Origin: Gammaproteobacteria bacterium DTU037
Lineage (GTDB): Bacteria > Pseudomonadota > Gammaproteobacteria > Pseudomonadales > Pseudomonadaceae
Assembly (NCBI GenBank): GCA_001513025.1
Contig: LFRZ01000066.1
Location: 39,672 to 79,991, forward strand
Direction of reading: 5' to 3'
Length of the DNA: 40,320 bases
The translations under genes and the position numbers were made by a program. Shown in pieces: positions 1 through 8,534 of the stretch (position 1 is its first letter; every line of letters begins with the position of its first letter). The notes under the pieces are model-generated. The model searched no databases. It was not told the DNA's origin and saw only the letters and a program-made list of their open reading frames with translations.

Positions 1-168
1 TGGAGTGTATTACCGCATACGATGCTGGATGACTCGGTGGTCCCTTTACCCATCAGTGATGCACGACTCAGCCGTGACTTAGGCTATATCGTGCACACTG
101 AACGCACGCTGTCGAATGCCGCTCAAGCCTTTATGCAGATGCTCAGCATGAGCGACCCGCAAGCCTAG
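1..168 (+). CDS. LysR-type transcriptional regulator, C-terminal fragment
   Basis: Only the last 55 codons are present; the gene starts before the window and ends at TAG 166-168. The fragment looks like the end of a LysR substrate-binding domain: a 'VLP' strand that usually follows the GIAVLP motif, a 'VPLPI' strand, a 'LGYIVH' strand, and a final helix with ALSxAAxAFxxML spacing (here TLSNAAQAFMQML). LysR proteins are cytoplasmic DNA-binding activators or repressors that sense small ligands. The DNA-binding domain lies outside the window, so neither the target nor the ligand can be named. It converges on dusC with 56 bases between the two stop codons. Confidence 0.7.
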   Translation, partial: WSVLPHTMLDDSVVPLPISDARLSRDLGYIVHTERTLSNAAQAFMQMLSMSDPQA

Positions 169-224
169 GATTGACATACGCGCCAGCCTTAAGAGGGTGC
201 CGCTACACGGATAAAGGCCACGGA

Positions 225-1214
225 TTAAGCCGGCTCTACTAGCACGAGCTCAAGGTGATTAAATTCTCCCGAGACGAAACCAAAGCGTCGATCAATCGCG
301 TTACAATCGGTGACTCGACGCAGCAGGCTAAAGAGTTGCTGTGCTTCTGGATAATTACGGCCCAGCATCACCAACCATTGCTTCAGACGTCCTGGGGCAC
401 TGATCGGCGTTAAGGTTAAACGCACCTGACGCCAAAACTCACGCAGCATGGGCTGCAACTCTTGCCAGGTTTTCAGCTGATACTCAATACCGTCACGCGC
501 ACAGGCAATTTGCTTGGCCAAATCTGGGCGTGAGACTACACCACGCCCCAGCATGACATGATCAACCCCACTGACTTCACGGCAACGGTACCAGTCGTCC
601 AGCGTCCAAATATCGCCATTGGCAAAGACTGGCACACTGACCACATCTTGCACTTTAGCCACCCACTCCCAATGCGCTGGCGGCTTGTAGCCATCAGTTT
701 TAGTACGTGCATGCACCACAATTTGCGCCGAGCCGCCATCCGCTAAAGCGCGCGCGCAATCCATAGCCCCATCACGGCTGTCATAGCCTAAACGCATCTT
801 AGTGGTCAGTGGAATATCTGCAGGCATGCCGGCGCGCACCGCTTCAACAATCTTAAATAAGACGTCAGGCTCACGCAGTAAGATCGCCCCACCATTGGAG
901 TTATTCACTGTCTTTGCCGGGCAGCCAAAGTTTAAATCGATCACCGGTGCGCCCAATTCGCAGGCTTTTGCGGCATTATCCGCCAAAGCATAGGGATCAG
1001 AACCCAACAACTGCACGCGCATTGGCGTCCCTGCTGCAGTCTTAGCGCCATGTTCCAGTTCTGGAGCAAGACGCTGATAAATACGGGTGGGCAAGAGTTG
1101 ATCGGTGACCCGCACGAACTCAGTCACACACCAATCAATGCCGCCCTGCTCGGTCAGTACATCACGTAGAATATGATCAACCAAACCTTGCATCGGCGCT
1201 AAAGCAATTTGCAC
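225..1214 (-). CDS. dusC: tRNA-dihydrouridine(16) synthase DusC
   Basis: FMN- and NADPH-dependent reductase that makes dihydrouridine in the tRNA D-loop; the DusC subgroup acts on U16. Visible family features are the start '[10 protein letters not shown]', the TIM-barrel motif '[12 protein letters not shown]' with the catalytic Cys, 'GGAILL', 'TTKMRLGYD', '[11 protein letters not shown]' and 'FANGDI', then 'MLGRG' for phosphate binding. The open frame extends upstream to a GTG at 1325, but homology begins at GTG 1214. That start gives 329 residues, close to the usual 315-330, and avoids a non-conserved 37-residue extension. About 113 bases separate it from the thioesterase stop. A weak promoter (TAGACC, 16 bases, TACACT on the minus strand) can be drawn there, so it may be transcribed partly on its own. 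Confidence 0.9.
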   Translation of the reverse strand: MQIALAPMQGLVDHILRDVLTEQGGIDWCVTEFVRVTDQLLPTRIYQRLAPELEHGAKTAAGTPMRVQLLGSDPYALADNAAKACELGAPVIDLNFGCPAKTVNNSNGGAILLREPDVLFKIVEAVRAGMPADIPLTTKMRLGYDSRDGAMDCARALADGGSAQIVVHARTKTDGYKPPAHWEWVAKVQDVVSVPVFANGDIWTLDDWYRCREVSGVDHVMLGRGVVSRPDLAKQIACARDGIEYQLKTWQELQPMLREFWRQVRLTLTPISAPGRLKQWLVMLGRNYPEAQQLFSLLRRVTDCNAIDRRFGFVSGEFNHLELVLVEPA

Positions 1215-1327
1215 AATATATAACTCATAAGTAAACCGGCGCGTAGTGTAACGCGCAAAGCAGATAGGTCTATAAATTAAGCAGGCGCTCCCAGCAAGAA
1301 GCGAATCAAATGGCTGGGCGGACACCT

Positions 1328-1762
1328 CTATTCAGGCAGCATCACTGCGCCATAACCTTGCACAAACGCAGGCGGCATGCGCTTGGGCCGCCCAGTGGAC
1401 AGTTCAATGCAAACAAAAGTGGTCTTGGCGCGCAACACAGTGACGCCATCGGCCACACGGCACAATTGAAAATAGCGATCCATTTTTAAACGCTGATCGG
1501 AATGGGCAATCCAGGTGGCCATTTGCAGCGTTTCACCTTCATGGGCGCTGGCCAGATAATCAATCTCATGGCGCAACACTGCCATACCACGATCCAGCGC
1601 TTGATACTCAGTAAAGCCTAAACCCAGAGCCATTGAATGCTGCCAAGCGCACTCCTCCATCCATTGCACATACACCGCGTTATTAACATGAGCAAACTCA
1701 TCAATATCAGCAGCCTCAGCGCACAACGGCAGAATATATGGCTCCGGGTAATCCCAACTCAT
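1328..1762 (-). CDS. Hotdog-fold acyl-CoA thioesterase (YbgC/4HBT family)
   Basis: A 144-residue single hotdog-domain protein. The 4-hydroxybenzoyl-CoA thioesterase-like signature is visible near residues 20-35: '[19 protein letters not shown]', with the aspartate/histidine-asparagine arrangement around the long helix. Later strands read '[16 protein letters not shown]' and '[19 protein letters not shown]', as in YbgC/FadM-like thioesterases. These enzymes hydrolyse acyl-CoA esters in the cytoplasm; the physiological substrate cannot be read from the sequence. Its ATG overlaps the eda stop codon (ATGA), so it is translationally coupled to the Entner-Doudoroff genes. That coupling is more intimate than a chance neighbour, but no known pathway links the two activities. 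Confidence 0.85.
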   Translation of the reverse strand: MSWDYPEPYILPLCAEAADIDEFAHVNNAVYVQWMEECAWQHSMALGLGFTEYQALDRGMAVLRHEIDYLASAHEGETLQMATWIAHSDQRLKMDRYFQLCRVADGVTVLRAKTTFVCIELSTGRPKRMPPAFVQGYGAVMLPE

Positions 1763-2406
1763 GTCAGCGATTCCAAGTGCCCTGCCAGCGCACAGGCTTC
1801 ACGGGTCAGCTGTGTGATTTGATCCCAGGCTTGCGCTTGCACTAAACTCGCTGGGGCAATCCAAGTTCCACCACAGCAGGCCACATTGGGCAAACTCAAA
1901 TAACTCAATAAGTTATCGCGGGTCACGCCACCAGTTGGACAAAAACTGATACCGGTAAAGGGGCCTTTAAAGCTATTGAGCATACGCACACTAGCGCCAC
2001 CATTCGCTGGAAACAACTTTAAGGAACGGTAACCGTACTCTAAAGCCGATAACACCTCAGAAGGTGTCATCACTGCCGGCAAGTAGGGCAAATCCGTTTC
2101 TTGTGCCGCCATCGCCAAACGCTCAGTAAAGCCTGGGCTCACCGCAAACTGTGCTCCGGCATCAATCGCTTGGCCGAACTGCTCAGCATTAATTACCGTA
2201 CCTGCACCCACAATCAACTGTGGTACTTCTTGGCGAATCACCTTAAGTGCTTCCAGTGCCTGCGGCGTGCGCAAAGTCACCTCAATTACATTTAGACCAC
2301 CCGCACTCAGCGCTTGCGCCAGCCCCACTGCGCGCTCAACATCATCAATCACCAGCACAGGTAAAACGGGATAGGCACGACGTAAGATTTTTTCCATAGT
2401 TAGCAT
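1759..2406 (-). CDS. eda: KHG/KDPG aldolase
   Basis: Cleaves 2-keto-3-deoxy-6-phosphogluconate to pyruvate and glyceraldehyde 3-phosphate, the last Entner-Doudoroff step; many homologues also cleave 4-hydroxy-2-oxoglutarate. At 215 residues it has the normal length. Family motifs are all present: 'VIEVTLRTP' with the catalytic Glu, 'VGAGTV', 'FAVSPGF', 'LKLFPA' carrying the Schiff-base Lys, and 'CPTGGV' for phosphate binding. The ATG at 2406 has a GAGGA Shine-Dalgarno seven bases upstream, inside the end of edd; an in-frame ATG three codons later has poorer spacing. It lies 3 bases after edd and overlaps the thioesterase, so edd, eda and the thioesterase form one transcription unit. Confidence 0.96.
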   Translation of the reverse strand: MLTMEKILRRAYPVLPVLVIDDVERAVGLAQALSAGGLNVIEVTLRTPQALEALKVIRQEVPQLIVGAGTVINAEQFGQAIDAGAQFAVSPGFTERLAMAAQETDLPYLPAVMTPSEVLSALEYGYRSLKLFPANGGASVRMLNSFKGPFTGISFCPTGGVTRDNLLSYLSLPNVACCGGTWIAPASLVQAQAWDQITQLTREACALAGHLESLT

Positions 2407-2409
2407 GAT

Positions 2410-4224
2410 TCAGTCCTCTAGTAGAAAGCTGGCACCCTGATCAGCAGGCCCAACCCAACGACGTTGTGCCGCAAATAACTGCAAGCCATAACCCAGCGCC
2501 TGCTGACAAGGTACCGGGGCGGCAGTGCGCAGAGCCAACTGCTCAGACGGCACATGCACCTGCAATAGATCCTGTGCGGCATTAATCTCTAGCATATCGC
2601 CATCTTGCAAACGACTTAATACGCCACCTTTAGCCGCTTCAGGGGTGACATGTATCGCTGCGAGCACCTTACCCGAAGCACCGGACAAGCGGCCATCGGT
2701 GACCAATGCAACTTTCTGCCCATTGGCCTGTAAATTTGCCAGTAGCGGCATTAATTTGTGCAGCTCTGGCATGCCATTCGCAGCCGGACCTTGGAAGCGC
2801 AGGACCAGAACCAAATCCCCCGTGAGCATGCCCGCAGCATAGGCCTCCAAGGCATCGGTCTCATTAGCAAAAATTCGTGCTGGCGCTTTAATCGACCAAA
2901 ACTCTGGCTTGACCGCCGAGGTTTTGACTATAGCGCGCCCCACATTACCGGCCAACAAATGTAATCCACTGTGCGCAGCAAAGGGCGCGCTGGTAGGCCG
3001 CAGAATACTGCTCACTGAGCTGGTAGTAGAGACATCACGCCAGGCTAGCGTCTGTTTATTCAGATAGGGCTCACGCGCATAGGCCTGCAAACCCTGGCCA
3101 GCCACGGTCGACACATCGTTATGCATCAAACCAGCATCAAGCAGCTGCCTAAACAGCCAAGCGACGCCACCGGCGGCATGAAACTGGTTCACATCTGCAG
3201 CACCATTGGGATAAACCTGCGCCAACAGCGGCACCACGCGCGATAAGCCGGCCAAATCTTCCCAACACAACTCATAACCTGCTGCACGCGCAATGGCCGG
3301 TAAATGTAAGCTGTGATTAGTCGAGCCGCCGCTGGCCAATAAAGCCACGGCACCATTGACCAAAGCTTTAGCATCAATCTGTAACGCCAAAGGTAAAAAA
3401 CGACCGCCCTGACGCGTATTGTTCACCAATAAACGTGCGGCCTCATCGGTTAATGCGTGGCGTAATAGCGACACTGGCGAGGCAAAGGCACTGCCCGGCA
3501 CGTGCAGACCCATGGCCTCCATCAGCATCTGATTGCTATTGGCAGTACCATAAAAGGTGCAAGTACCTGGCTCATGATAAGCCGCTAATTCAGCTTCCAG
3601 CAGCTCTTCACGCGTTGCTAAACCGGCTGCGTAACGCTCACGCACCGCGGCTTTTTCTGGGTTAGACAAACCTGAACTCATCGGTCCAGCCGGCACAAAC
3701 ACTGCCGGCAAGTGACCAAAATGCAGCGCGCCAATCAATAAACCTGGAACAATTTTATCGCACACGCCTAAATACAGCGCACCATCAAACACACCATGAC
3801 TCAGGCCAATGGCGGTGGCTTGGGCGATTAAATCGCGAGAAAATAATGACAGCTGCATGCCTGGCGTACCTTGGGTGACACCATCACACATGGCCGGCAC
3901 TCCGGCGGCAAACTGCGCACTGACACCCTGACGGTACAAAGCAGCTTTAAGCTGATCAGGGTAGTCTTTTAACGGTGCATGGGCTGACAACATATCGTTG
4001 TAACTGGAAATAATCGCCATATGCGCCGCGCCGCCTTGGCGCATAATCACCCGCTGATCATCGGGCTGCGCCGCCATCACATGGGCTAAATTCGAGCAAC
4101 CATGCGCACGATTCACGCCCTGCTCTGCTGCCTTTAGCGCCTGATTTAAATACGCTGTACGGCGCAGTGCAGAGCGCGCCTCGATCTGTTGGGTAATCCG
4201 TTCAACCACAGGATGCAACATCAT
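2410..4224 (-). CDS. edd: Phosphogluconate dehydratase
   Basis: Dehydrates 6-phosphogluconate to KDPG, the first committed Entner-Doudoroff step, using a [4Fe-4S] cluster. It belongs to the IlvD/Edd family. Recognisable blocks are 'ISSYNDMLSAHAPLKDYP', 'MCDGVTQGTPGM', 'GVCDKIVPG' and 'GTCTFYGTANSNQ', whose cysteines are the usual cluster ligands, then 'GGSTNHSLHLPAIARAAG' and 'TDGRLSGASGKVLAAIHV' near the C-terminus. The ATG at 4224 follows an AGGA box with seven-base spacing and gives 604 residues, the usual length; the frame is open up to a GTG at 4254 but that adds unconserved sequence. It sits 45 bases after pgl and 3 bases before eda. Confidence 0.96.
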   Translation of the reverse strand: MMLHPVVERITQQIEARSALRRTAYLNQALKAAEQGVNRAHGCSNLAHVMAAQPDDQRVIMRQGGAAHMAIISSYNDMLSAHAPLKDYPDQLKAALYRQGVSAQFAAGVPAMCDGVTQGTPGMQLSLFSRDLIAQATAIGLSHGVFDGALYLGVCDKIVPGLLIGALHFGHLPAVFVPAGPMSSGLSNPEKAAVRERYAAGLATREELLEAELAAYHEPGTCTFYGTANSNQMLMEAMGLHVPGSAFASPVSLLRHALTDEAARLLVNNTRQGGRFLPLALQIDAKALVNGAVALLASGGSTNHSLHLPAIARAAGYELCWEDLAGLSRVVPLLAQVYPNGAADVNQFHAAGGVAWLFRQLLDAGLMHNDVSTVAGQGLQAYAREPYLNKQTLAWRDVSTTSSVSSILRPTSAPFAAHSGLHLLAGNVGRAIVKTSAVKPEFWSIKAPARIFANETDALEAYAAGMLTGDLVLVLRFQGPAANGMPELHKLMPLLANLQANGQKVALVTDGRLSGASGKVLAAIHVTPEAAKGGVLSRLQDGDMLEINAAQDLLQVHVPSEQLALRTAAPVPCQQALGYGLQLFAAQRRWVGPADQGASFLLED

Positions 4225-4269
4225 GATTCCGTCCTTTTCAGCGCGCGCTATCACGCAATAATCGATACG

Positions 4270-4953
4270 CTAAGGCGCCCAATACATATGCACCGGCATC
4301 GGCGCATGCCAGAGTAACTGGTAGATCGGCAAAGCTTGCGTGGTTGGATCATTGGCCAGCACCCGCTCAATCATCTGCCGCTTGCTCTGACCAAAGAGTA
4401 AAAGCCCAAGCCAGTGTGTCGCACAAAGCATAGGCAGATTCAGTGACAAACGAACTTTCGGCTCATCCGGCGCTAAGCCGACTAAGGCCGCAGGCGACTC
4501 CGTCAGCTGTAAGGCTGGAATTAAATTGGGCATACCTGGAAACAACGAAGCAATATGGCCATCATCACCCATCCCCAACAAGGTTGCCGCAAAGGGCTTA
4601 TCTGCCTGCAGTGCATGCGCCCAGGCCTCGCTGGACGCTTGCGCAGTACTGGCACAGCGTGGATCGAGCACCCTGGCGCGCGGCAAGGCGGCGCACAACA
4701 TCTCAGCGTTGCTGTGTGCACTGTTATCCGCAACCCAGCGCTCATCCGTCGGGCTGATAGACAGATCAGCCCAAGGCAGATCCAATTGTTTGAGACAGGC
4801 GAGTAAGCCTGCCGGTGTGCGACCACCCGGCAACAGCACACTCGCCTTATCCTGAGACTGTAAAGCCTGCGTAATGCAGGATGCCAACTGCTCAGCCAAC
4901 GCTGTATTACAAGCCTGCTGTGTCGCAAACTGATGCACTATCGCCTGTGACAT
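4270..4953 (-). CDS. pgl: 6-phosphogluconolactonase (DevB/SOL type)
   Basis: Hydrolyses 6-phosphogluconolactone to 6-phosphogluconate in the cytoplasm, feeding Edd directly. At 227 residues it matches bacterial Pgl/DevB. Signature segments are 'VLLPGGRTP' (sugar-phosphate loop), 'SPTDERWV' and 'LLGMGDDGHIASLFPG', the last holding the catalytic histidine typical of the NagB/SOL fold. ATG 4953 has a strong GGAGG five bases upstream, which settles the start over an in-frame TTG four codons earlier. It is the first of the three sugar-acid genes, 35 bases downstream of the RNA helicase. In many pseudomonads pgl follows zwf with hexR nearby; neither is seen here. Confidence 0.94.
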   Translation of the reverse strand: MSQAIVHQFATQQACNTALAEQLASCITQALQSQDKASVLLPGGRTPAGLLACLKQLDLPWADLSISPTDERWVADNSAHSNAEMLCAALPRARVLDPRCASTAQASSEAWAHALQADKPFAATLLGMGDDGHIASLFPGMPNLIPALQLTESPAALVGLAPDEPKVRLSLNLPMLCATHWLGLLLFGQSKRQMIERVLANDPTTQALPIYQLLWHAPMPVHMYWAP

Positions 4954-4988
4954 TGACACCTCCAAAAGCTATCAATTCAGCCGTCGAG

Positions 4989-6290
4989 TTATTTTTTGCG
5001 CAACGGTGCATGACCGTCGCTACTGACCACAAAAGCACCTTCCGGCTTACGGTTTCTCGCTGGCTTTTTCGTTACTTTTGCACTGTCTTTTTTCGCAGCT
5101 TTCTTCTTTTTCGTACCAGCAGCTTTACCCGAGGCTTTCAAGTTCTTCGGGCCTTGATAGACGCCTTTCAATTCTTTAATGACGCGACGCTCAAAGCTCT
5201 GCTTAAGATAGCGCTCAACACTGGACATTAAATTCCAGTCATTGTGGCAAATTAAGCTAATCGCCAAGCCTTCTTCACCAGCCCGGCCAGTACGGCCAAT
5301 ACGGTGCAAGTACTCATCGCCTGAACGTGGCATATCAAAGTTAATCACCACATCTAAGCCATCAATATCCAGGCCACGTGCGGCAATATCAGTGGCTACT
5401 AACACGCGTGAAGTACCTTGACTAAAGCGCTCTAAAGCACGTTTACGATCTTTTTGATCTTTATCACCGTGCAAGACAAAAGCATTAATATCTTGCGCAA
5501 TTAAACGGCCATATAAACGATCCGCTTGGACACGTGTATTGGTAAAAACAATCGCTTTACGAAACGGCTCATTGCTTAGTAACCAGTGCACCAAGCGCTC
5601 TTTATGCGGCACATCATCAGCAGTAATAATTTGCTGACGAGTGCTTTCGTTCATCTCGGCGACTTGATTGACCATCAAGTGCAGTGGATTTTTTAATACG
5701 GAGTTAACCATTTCACGCAGCGCATTACCGCCCGTAGTGGCAGAAAATAACAGGGTCTGCTGACGGCTAGAGCACTCATCAACTAAACGTTGCATATCTT
5801 CAGAGAAGCCCATATCCAGCATACGGTCGGCTTCATCTAAGATCAGAACTTCAACTTGGTCCAATTTTAGATGGCCCGCATTCAGATGCTCAATTAAACG
5901 ACCTGGTGTGGCGATCAAAATATCAGGGTCTTTACGTAGCAAAGCCGCTTGTTCTTTAAAGTCTTCACCGCCGGTAATAATTCCAGACTTAAGAAAGGTG
6001 AATTGTGAAAAACGCTCAACTTCAGCCAAGGTCTGTCGTGCCAATTCACGCGTGGGTAACAAAATCAATGAGCGGATCGCCACACGAGGTTTCGCACCAG
6101 CAATAAAGCGGTTGAGTAAGGGTAAAATAAAGGCTGCCGTTTTACCGCTACCGGTACGGGCAATCACTCGCAGATCACGACCTTCAAGGGCCGCCGGAAT
6201 AGCCACCGCCTGAACAGGTGTTGGCTCAGTGAAATTTAATTCAGCCAGCGCTTTCAATAGACGCTCATGCAGGGCAAGTTCAGAGAACAC
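4989..6290 (-). CDS. DEAD-box ATP-dependent RNA helicase, SrmB-like
   Basis: A 433-residue DEAD-box helicase that unwinds short RNA duplexes; the closest recognisable relative is SrmB, a 50S ribosome-assembly factor. Motifs in order: Q motif around 'FTEPTPVQ', motif I 'ARTGSGKT', 'PTRELARQ', 'TPGRL', 'LDEADRMLDMGF', 'FSAT', then 'IVFTNTR', 'VATDIAARGLDI' and 'HRIGRTGRAGEEG'. The tail after about residue 380 is a lysine-rich RNA-binding extension. A TTG lies four codons further upstream, but the Shine-Dalgarno GAGG overlaps that TTG and is six bases from GTG 6290, so GTG is the likely start. The segment 'YLKQSFERRVIKEL' also matches the SrmB C-terminal part. It leads the run of minus-strand genes ending at dusC. 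Confidence 0.9.
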   Translation of the reverse strand: MFSELALHERLLKALAELNFTEPTPVQAVAIPAALEGRDLRVIARTGSGKTAAFILPLLNRFIAGAKPRVAIRSLILLPTRELARQTLAEVERFSQFTFLKSGIITGGEDFKEQAALLRKDPDILIATPGRLIEHLNAGHLKLDQVEVLILDEADRMLDMGFSEDMQRLVDECSSRQQTLLFSATTGGNALREMVNSVLKNPLHLMVNQVAEMNESTRQQIITADDVPHKERLVHWLLSNEPFRKAIVFTNTRVQADRLYGRLIAQDINAFVLHGDKDQKDRKRALERFSQGTSRVLVATDIAARGLDIDGLDVVINFDMPRSGDEYLHRIGRTGRAGEEGLAISLICHNDWNLMSSVERYLKQSFERRVIKELKGVYQGPKNLKASGKAAGTKKKKAAKKDSAKVTKKPARNRKPEGAFVVSSDGHAPLRKK

Positions 6291-6368
6291 GGTATACCTC
6301 AAAAATCATTAATCATAATAAATAACGCCCCGTGCAATCGCTCAAGGCTAGCAGAAACCTATTGTACT

Positions 6369-7265
6369 TCAGTTTAAGCGCCGAGATTGCTTAAGCAGTA
6401 CGCGTAGACTATCAAATATCACTAAAAATACCGCGAGCCAAATCGGCACATAGGTGATCCACTGCCCCGACTCCACCGCTTCACCAATCCAAAATACACT
6501 AAATAGAAATAAGAGTACCGGCTCAACGTAACTCAAAATACCCAGCAAGCCCAAAGGTAGCAAGCGACTGGCACCCAGCATCGCACCGAATGCTAGCGTG
6601 CTGAGCAAGCCCAGTCCCGGCAGCCAATACCACAATTGAGGTGATTCGACGAAGGCTTGAGGCGGCGCAAAACTGATAATTAAATAAATCGCCACCGGTG
6701 ACATCACCAGCATTTCTAAAAAGAAACCGGTAAAGGCATCAAAACCCATCCAGCGGCGCAGCATAAAGTATGGCGGATAACCGATGGCGCAGACCACTGT
6801 CACCCAGGATAAACCACCAATACGCCATAACTCATGCAGCATACCTATCACCGCGCAGGCCACCGCAATCCGTTGCAGTGTGCGTAAATGTTCGTTATAA
6901 AACAACCGTCCGGCCAGTACTAACACCAAAGGCATCAAGAAGTAACCCAACGTTAAATCCAGCATATGTCCAGTGAGCGGTGCCCAGACAAACATAAACC
7001 ATTGCACTGCCATTAACGCCGCTGCAGAGAACAGCGCAACCACCAAGAGCGGCTCACGCCTTAAGCGTTGCAGGTTGGCTTTAAGCTCTGGTCCGCGACC
7101 GACCAGCAGCAACAAGATAAACACAGCCGGCAACGACCAAAGCACACGCTGGGCAAACACTTGCACCCCATCTAAAGGTGCTAAGTGCAGCACATAGGCT
7201 GGAATAATGGTGAAGATACAGGAGGCGAAAAACGACATCGCCACACCACGGCCTGATAACTGCAT
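6369..7265 (-). CDS. rarD: RarD-like EamA-family permease
   Basis: Integral membrane protein of 298 residues in the drug/metabolite transporter superfamily with two EamA repeats and about ten hydrophobic segments. The N-terminus 'KGVxxS..A...F.I.P.Y...L' pattern (here 'SGRGVAMSFFASCIFTIIPAYVLHLAPLDGVQVFAQRVLWSLP') and 'LTLGYFLMPLV' with 'SYVEPVLLFLFSVFWIGE' are typical of RarD. The family name comes from a chloramphenicol-sensitivity phenotype; the real substrate is not established. ATG 7265 has AAGGGG eight bases upstream. The TnpB element ends only about 120 bases upstream of this start, so the insertion may have displaced or replaced the native promoter. Confidence 0.85.
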   Translation of the reverse strand: MQLSGRGVAMSFFASCIFTIIPAYVLHLAPLDGVQVFAQRVLWSLPAVFILLLLVGRGPELKANLQRLRREPLLVVALFSAAALMAVQWFMFVWAPLTGHMLDLTLGYFLMPLVLVLAGRLFYNEHLRTLQRIAVACAVIGMLHELWRIGGLSWVTVVCAIGYPPYFMLRRWMGFDAFTGFFLEMLVMSPVAIYLIISFAPPQAFVESPQLWYWLPGLGLLSTLAFGAMLGASRLLPLGLLGILSYVEPVLLFLFSVFWIGEAVESGQWITYVPIWLAVFLVIFDSLRVLLKQSRRLN

Positions 7266-7382
7266 AATAAGGGCCCCTTAATAAGCGACTTTCAAAATCG
7301 ACAACACAAACAATGCCGACATAGCGCCCAATCAGCACTGTGCAGCAGCTTTATTCTAGTGAACACGGCTCTAAGCGATGAT

Positions 7383-7520
7383 TGACATCCTCCCCGACCT
7401 AAAGAGGCTGTCGCGAAAGGACGGGGATTCCTACTGTTAGACGGCCATGCCCGACCGCGAGAATGTTTTGCGCCGCATTGACATCGCGGTCGTGGGCGAC
7501 ACCGCACCCACTGCACGTCC
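7383..7520 (-). ncRNA. Predicted omega/reRNA scaffold overlapping the tnpB 3' end
   Basis: In studied TnpB elements the guide RNA scaffold is made from the 3' end of the tnpB message plus the right end, and the guide is the flank just outside. Here the right end can fold: CCCCG near 7425 pairs with CGGGG near 7395, extended by ATCC/GGAT, with a small CCT..AGG hairpin inside. The 5' limit of the RNA cannot be read from sequence and the coordinates are approximate. If the scaffold ends at 7383, the first 20 guide bases are the minus strand of 7363-7382, in the rarD upstream region. Confidence 0.45.
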
Positions 7521-8487
7521 ATTTTCTTATTCCAAGTCCTGCGATACCTTTCGGCCTCGATTCGGGCAAGCTACCACAATGCGAACAGGTTTGGGTGGTG
7601 TATGCCTCGTTCACTTCCTTAAAAACAATGCCTGCGTGAGCGCATTTATAGTCCAGCATTGTTTTTAATTGACCCCAGCCAGCGTCCAGCACTGACTTGG
7701 CCATCTTGGTTTTAACGAGTTTTAAACGACTGACATTACCCACATAGATTTCACCGCAGCGGTTGACCAGCGTGCGACTGAACTTGTGCAGGGCATCTTT
7801 TCTACGGTTAGCAATCTTGGCGTGAATGGTTTTGACTTGGGTTTTATTTCTAGCCCGTTGTGCGATGGCTAATTTTTCCTCAAGACCTCGGTAGAAACGG
7901 CCCGCTTCCAGCTTGGTACCATCCGAACAGGTGGCTGTGTCGATTAAGCCAAGGTCAATACCGATACGGTTTTGGCCTGCTGATATCTCGGTCTTCCCAT
8001 CAACCACGATATTGAAGTACCAGCGGCCACGGGTATCTTCGCTGAAGCTGCCAGAGCGAAACCTATATTGGCTCAAGCCATAACTGTCCCACACTTTAAA
8101 GTAGTGGCCATTGTGGTAGACCTGTCCACTTCTCCATTGGGCCGCAGCTGTATTAACGGGAATCCAACCCAGCGAGCGGCGTACACCGCCTGATTTGCGC
8201 CAATTTAAACGGCTCTTCTTGAACTGCTTGCGGCGAGTCACGTACTCACCCGCAATACACTGCAAAGTTTGGCTGTGCAACCTCAGCTCTTTACCGGCAC
8301 CTTTGGTGTAGGGATGCATATCGTAGGCTGACAAAAACACACCACGCTCTTTAATTGAGCGCTGGCTGAGTTCATTGACAAAATTCCAGACGAAATTGAC
8401 ACTTCGAGCCATGCTGTTAAGCAGTGGCGCATGCCGATCTCGAACCCGGACTTTTAATGTTTTCGCGTGCTTCATCATACTGTACAT
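7399..8487 (-). CDS. tnpB: RNA-guided nuclease/OrfB-type protein TnpB
   Basis: TnpB of the IS200/IS605 group, ancestor-like relative of Cas12. From ATG 8487 it has 362 residues: an N-terminal helix-turn-helix/WED-like region ('TLKVRVRDRHAPLLNSMARS'), then a split RuvC nuclease. RuvC-I 'GIDLGL' with Asp is near residue 178; a four-cysteine zinc ribbon (CSHC...CSGC) lies near residues 301-328; RuvC-III 'HDRDVNAA' is near 332. The RuvC-II strand, usually 'VVEDL', reads 'IYVGNVSRL', so glutamate is replaced by glycine (codon 7738-7740). 'KTKMAKSVLDAGWGQLKTMLDYK' follows as in active TnpBs. The open frame continues upstream to TTG 8514; ATGs at 8487, 8478 and 8475 are all possible starts because no Shine-Dalgarno is convincing. 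Confidence 0.88.
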   Translation of the reverse strand: MYSMMKHAKTLKVRVRDRHAPLLNSMARSVNFVWNFVNELSQRSIKERGVFLSAYDMHPYTKGAGKELRLHSQTLQCIAGEYVTRRKQFKKSRLNWRKSGGVRRSLGWIPVNTAAAQWRSGQVYHNGHYFKVWDSYGLSQYRFRSGSFSEDTRGRWYFNIVVDGKTEISAGQNRIGIDLGLIDTATCSDGTKLEAGRFYRGLEEKLAIAQRARNKTQVKTIHAKIANRRKDALHKFSRTLVNRCGEIYVGNVSRLKLVKTKMAKSVLDAGWGQLKTMLDYKCAHAGIVFKEVNEAYTTQTCSHCGSLPESRPKGIAGLGIRKWTCSGCGVAHDRDVNAAQNILAVGHGRLTVGIPVLSRQPL

Positions 8488-8534
8488 AATACCAGTATCG
8501 CTTCCTACTGCCAAGACTTTAACAACCTATTCAG

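Noticed and set aside
1215..1325. 37-residue N-terminal extension of DusC from GTG 1325
   Set aside because: The extension is not conserved and DusC homology begins exactly at GTG 1214; the region is better seen as an intergenic leader.
4521..4928. Long open frames on other phases across pgl and rarD
   Set aside because: They overlap well-recognised genes, have no ribosome sites or family likeness and look like shadows of GC-skewed coding sequence.
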